The notes under the pieces are model-generated. The model was given only the letters and a program-made list of their open reading frames with translations. It was not told where the DNA came from and did not search any database. A program made the translations under genes and the position numbers. Shown piece by piece: positions 15,793-17,619 of a stretch of 17,619 nucleotides of DNA. The stretch spans positions 1 to 17,619 of the forward strand of contig JAYEIA010000023.1 in assembly GCA_034659855.1 (NCBI GenBank). The letters are read 5' to 3'. The first letter of the stretch is position 1, and each line of letters begins with the position of its first letter. This DNA is from JAYEIA01 sp034659855. GTDB taxonomy: Bacteria; Bacteroidota; Bacteroidia; Bacteroidales; JAADGE01.

Positions 15793-16896
15793 TTGAAAAT
15801 TATTAAATTTCTCATATTATATCCTATCTCCCTCATTTATGGTTTTATAACCAAAGTAAGGAATACGCTTTATGATATAAAAATTTTTAAATCTCAAGAA
15901 TTTTATGTTCCGATAATTTCGATCGGAAACATTACCGTGGGCGGAACCGGAAAAACCCCCATGACAGAATACCTGACTGAAATTCTTAAATCGCAATACA
16001 AGGTCGCTATACTCAGTCGAGGATACAAAAGAAAAACCAAAGGCTTTATTCTTGCGGACAAAAACTCAACGGTGGAACAAATTGGTGATGAGCCCCTTCA
16101 AATGAAGAAAAAAAACCCGGATATTACTGTTGCAGTCGGAGAAAACAGAGTCTCGGCAATAAAAAAAATAATGACCAACGACCCCAAAATTTCTCTTATC
16201 ATTCTGGATGACGCGTTTCAGCACAGAAAAATAAAACCCGGCCTGTCTATTCTTCTTATAGATTATAATCGCCCCCTTTTTAAAGACTATTATTTACCCT
16301 ACGGCAGACTTCGAGAAAGTAGAAACGAATTACACAGAGCTCATATCATCCTGATTACTAAAACACCCGACACGCTGAAACCGATTGATATGAGAATAGT
16401 TTCTAAAAACTATAAACTGAAACCTTATCAAACCATGTACTTTTCCGGCATTGAATACAAAAAACCGGAACCGGTATTTACAAATAAATCGGGGAAAGCA
16501 AACATTGAACGGGTCAACAATTCTGAGGTTTTGTTGATCACCGGAATTGCTAATCCGGCCCCTTTAATTCAATATATTGAAAAAGAAAATAATACGGTTA
16601 CCCATTTAAAATTCAAAGACCATCACAACTTTTCAAATAAGAATATTGACAAAATAATAGATACGTTTGACAATATTAAAGGCGAAAACAAACTAATAAT
16701 TACAACAGAAAAAGATGCCTTGAGATTACAAAAATTTTCGGATATGTTTTCCGGAATAAAAACTCAATTCTACTTTGTTCCTATCGGAGTTAAACTGATT
16801 AACCCTGAAGAGGACGAATTCAAAATCCAAATCAATGATTACATAAAAACCGGGTCGGCAACCAACTCATTTTTTGCTACGAGAAGAAATATTTAA
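15793..16896 (+). CDS. lpxK: Tetraacyldisaccharide 4'-kinase LpxK
   Basis: Inner-membrane-associated kinase (367 aa from this start) that phosphorylates the 4' position of the lipid A disaccharide, making lipid IVA. An N-terminal hydrophobic helix (KIIKFLILYPISLIYGF) anchors it. The P-loop region is GNITVGGTGKTP (45-56), followed by SRGYKRKTKG. The catalytic and metal region LDDAFQHRK has Asp139, Asp140 and His144, followed by LPYGRLRE. Length is normal for the family. No ATG is available; the TTG at 15793 gives the usual distance to the first helix, while an upstream TTG at 15766 would add nine residues and begin four bases after a hairpin. No other lipid A genes lie next to it. Confidence 0.9.
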   Translation: MKIIKFLILYPISLIYGFITKVRNTLYDIKIFKSQEFYVPIISIGNITVGGTGKTPMTEYLTEILKSQYKVAILSRGYKRKTKGFILADKNSTVEQIGDEPLQMKKKNPDITVAVGENRVSAIKKIMTNDPKISLIILDDAFQHRKIKPGLSILLIDYNRPLFKDYYLPYGRLRESRNELHRAHIILITKTPDTLKPIDMRIVSKNYKLKPYQTMYFSGIEYKKPEPVFTNKSGKANIERVNNSEVLLITGIANPAPLIQYIEKENNTVTHLKFKDHHNFSNKNIDKIIDTFDNIKGENKLIITTEKDALRLQKFSDMFSGIKTQFYFVPIGVKLINPEEDEFKIQINDYIKTGSATNSFFATRRNI

Positions 16897-16986
16897 CTGA
16901 TGTTTCGCAGTTCATTGTATTGTGCTGATTTAAATAAAGGTAATATGTTATGTAATATTATAAGCTCAAATTGGGCATGTTTCATA

Positions 16987-17126
16987 TACAATAGTTCGTT
17001 AAATTTTTATAATTACTTGATATTCAATTCTTTACAAAGCAAGTCGTAAGCGAGTTAAAGTGTTGATTATTACGTGCTTAGTTTGTAGTTCGTAATTAAT
17101 AATTCGTAATTTAACGAAGTATTGTA
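16987..17126. repeat. MITE-like element with 19-bp terminal inverted repeats
   Basis: TACAATAGTTCGTTAAATT (16987-17005) is the inverse complement of 17108-17126 with one mismatch. The 102 bases between carry no frame. The word TTCGTAATT occurs twice inside (17089-17097, 17103-17111). The size (140 bp), AT-rich content and terminal inverted repeats suit a miniature transposable element. I see no clear target-site duplication, so it could also be an ordinary extended palindrome. Confidence 0.5.
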
Positions 17127-17481
17127 AATATAACGACCAACAATTTCCTTGAAAAGAGCCTAAGGTTAAAAAAACAATGACATATTTATTTTCTACTAGG
17201 GTTGAAAAAATGTAACTAAAATTTAAAAAAAATGTGAAGTTTTTTTATAATTCATAAAACATACCTCAAATTGCAACAAAAAACAACCCTGATATCGTTA
17301 AGTATATGGTTTTGTGTCGGTTTTGAAACACAAATCTTTCAACTTATACCGAAGTTTATTTAATGCTAAAATACTCATATTTAGCACTTCACCCGCCATA
17401 AACTATATACATTGTTAGCGTTTCGTGCTTTGTTTCTTCATTAAATCAAGACATAATAAGTGTTTTTAAATACTATTTTTA

Positions 17482-17515
17482 TATTCCTGAGCGTCAGTTA
17501 TAACACTCAGGAATA
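17482..17515 (-). terminator. Terminator of the partial minus-strand gene
   Basis: TATTCCTGAG (17482-17491) pairs with CTCAGGAATA (17506-17515), a 10-bp perfect stem; GT/AC adds two inner pairs. On the minus strand it lies 13 bases after the stop codon at 17529-17531 and is followed by an AT-rich stretch (TAAAAATAG), not a clean T run. Confidence 0.55.
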
Positions 17516-17528
17516 ATATTGTAGATGA

Positions 17529-17619
17529 TTAACTTAGAATTTCTTCAATTGTAATATAATCTCCAACACGACCAGTCATTTTTTCTGCATCTGTATTAAC
17601 TGGAAGCGTTTTTTTACCA
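17529..17619 (-). CDS. 3' end of an unidentified gene, cut by the window edge
   Basis: On the minus strand the last 29 codons read GKKTLPVNTDAEKM and then TGRVGDYITIEEILS before TAA (17529-17531). The frame is open to the window edge, the amino-acid content is ordinary, and a 10-bp hairpin follows the stop, all of which suggest a real gene. I do not recognise the family from this tail. Confidence 0.6.
   Translation of the reverse strand, partial: GKKTLPVNTDAEKMTGRVGDYITIEEILS

Larger units (their letters stand above)
16897..17528. other. Gene-free AT-rich region with inverted repeats
   Basis: No coding frame is credible in these 632 bases. The contents are a MITE-like inverted-repeat element (16987-17126), a 7-bp hairpin at 17311-17334 (TTTGTGT with ACACAAA), competing hairpins at 17364-17386 and 17383-17429, and the terminator of the next gene at 17482-17515. 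No clear T-tract terminator follows lpxK. Confidence 0.5.

Noticed and set aside
17383..17429. Integron attC site
   Set aside because: GTTAGCG is present near 17414, but the paired outer RYYYAAC/GTTRRRY boxes are not, and there is no integrase or cassette structure.

Overview
This AT-rich 17.6 kb window comes from a Bacteroidota chromosome, probably a Bacteroidales-like lineage. The reasons are a phosphate transporter fused to a PhoU-like tail, a TonB receptor with an N-terminal carboxypeptidase-regulatory-like domain, a RecX of the NKWGK type, Bacteroidota-style -7 promoter elements (TAnnTTTG) and the near absence of Shine-Dalgarno sequences. Most genes are housekeeping. The accessory signal lies between them, in roughly 1-345, 7833-9240, 11473-11828 and 16897-17528.

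Layout. 1-345: an interspersed palindromic repeat (two full copies and one edge copy), then a bidirectional hairpin. 396-2636 (-): PiT-type phosphate transporter with a C-terminal PhoU-like domain. 3273-4916 (+): a PhoR-like histidine kinase and PhoB-like response regulator, divergent from the transporter; the placement suggests a phosphate-response module. 5254-7832 (+): AI-2E family membrane protein, recX and a bile acid:sodium symporter (BASS) family transporter, tightly packed as one operon. 7833-8567: no intact gene. It holds an elaborate nested palindromic element (7903-8044), a broken small gene (about 8112-8216) and a fragment of the C-terminal target-recognition part of a DNA methyltransferase (about 8242-8395). 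The end of this stretch carries a promoter for the next gene.

8568-11472 (+): a small His-rich membrane-anchored protein with a C-terminal LRAPP motif, an intergenic repeat with two hairpins, then a TonB-dependent receptor. This looks like a metal or metal-complex uptake locus. 11829-13652 (-): mutL, with ten heptamer repeats next to its stop codon and loss of the DQH part of the endonuclease motif. 13806-15566 (+): sppA, ending in a textbook terminator. 15793-16896 (+): lpxK (lipid A 4'-kinase), apparently starting at TTG behind a GC-rich hairpin. 16897-17528: no gene, but a MITE-like pair of 19-bp inverted repeats and several hairpins. 17529-17619 (-): the last 29 codons of an unidentified gene that runs off the window, followed by its terminator.

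No complete new system can be shown here. The strongest candidates for undescribed biology are the three-way-junction palindrome at 7903-8044, the MITE-like element at 16987-17126 and the small His-rich protein/TonB receptor pair.
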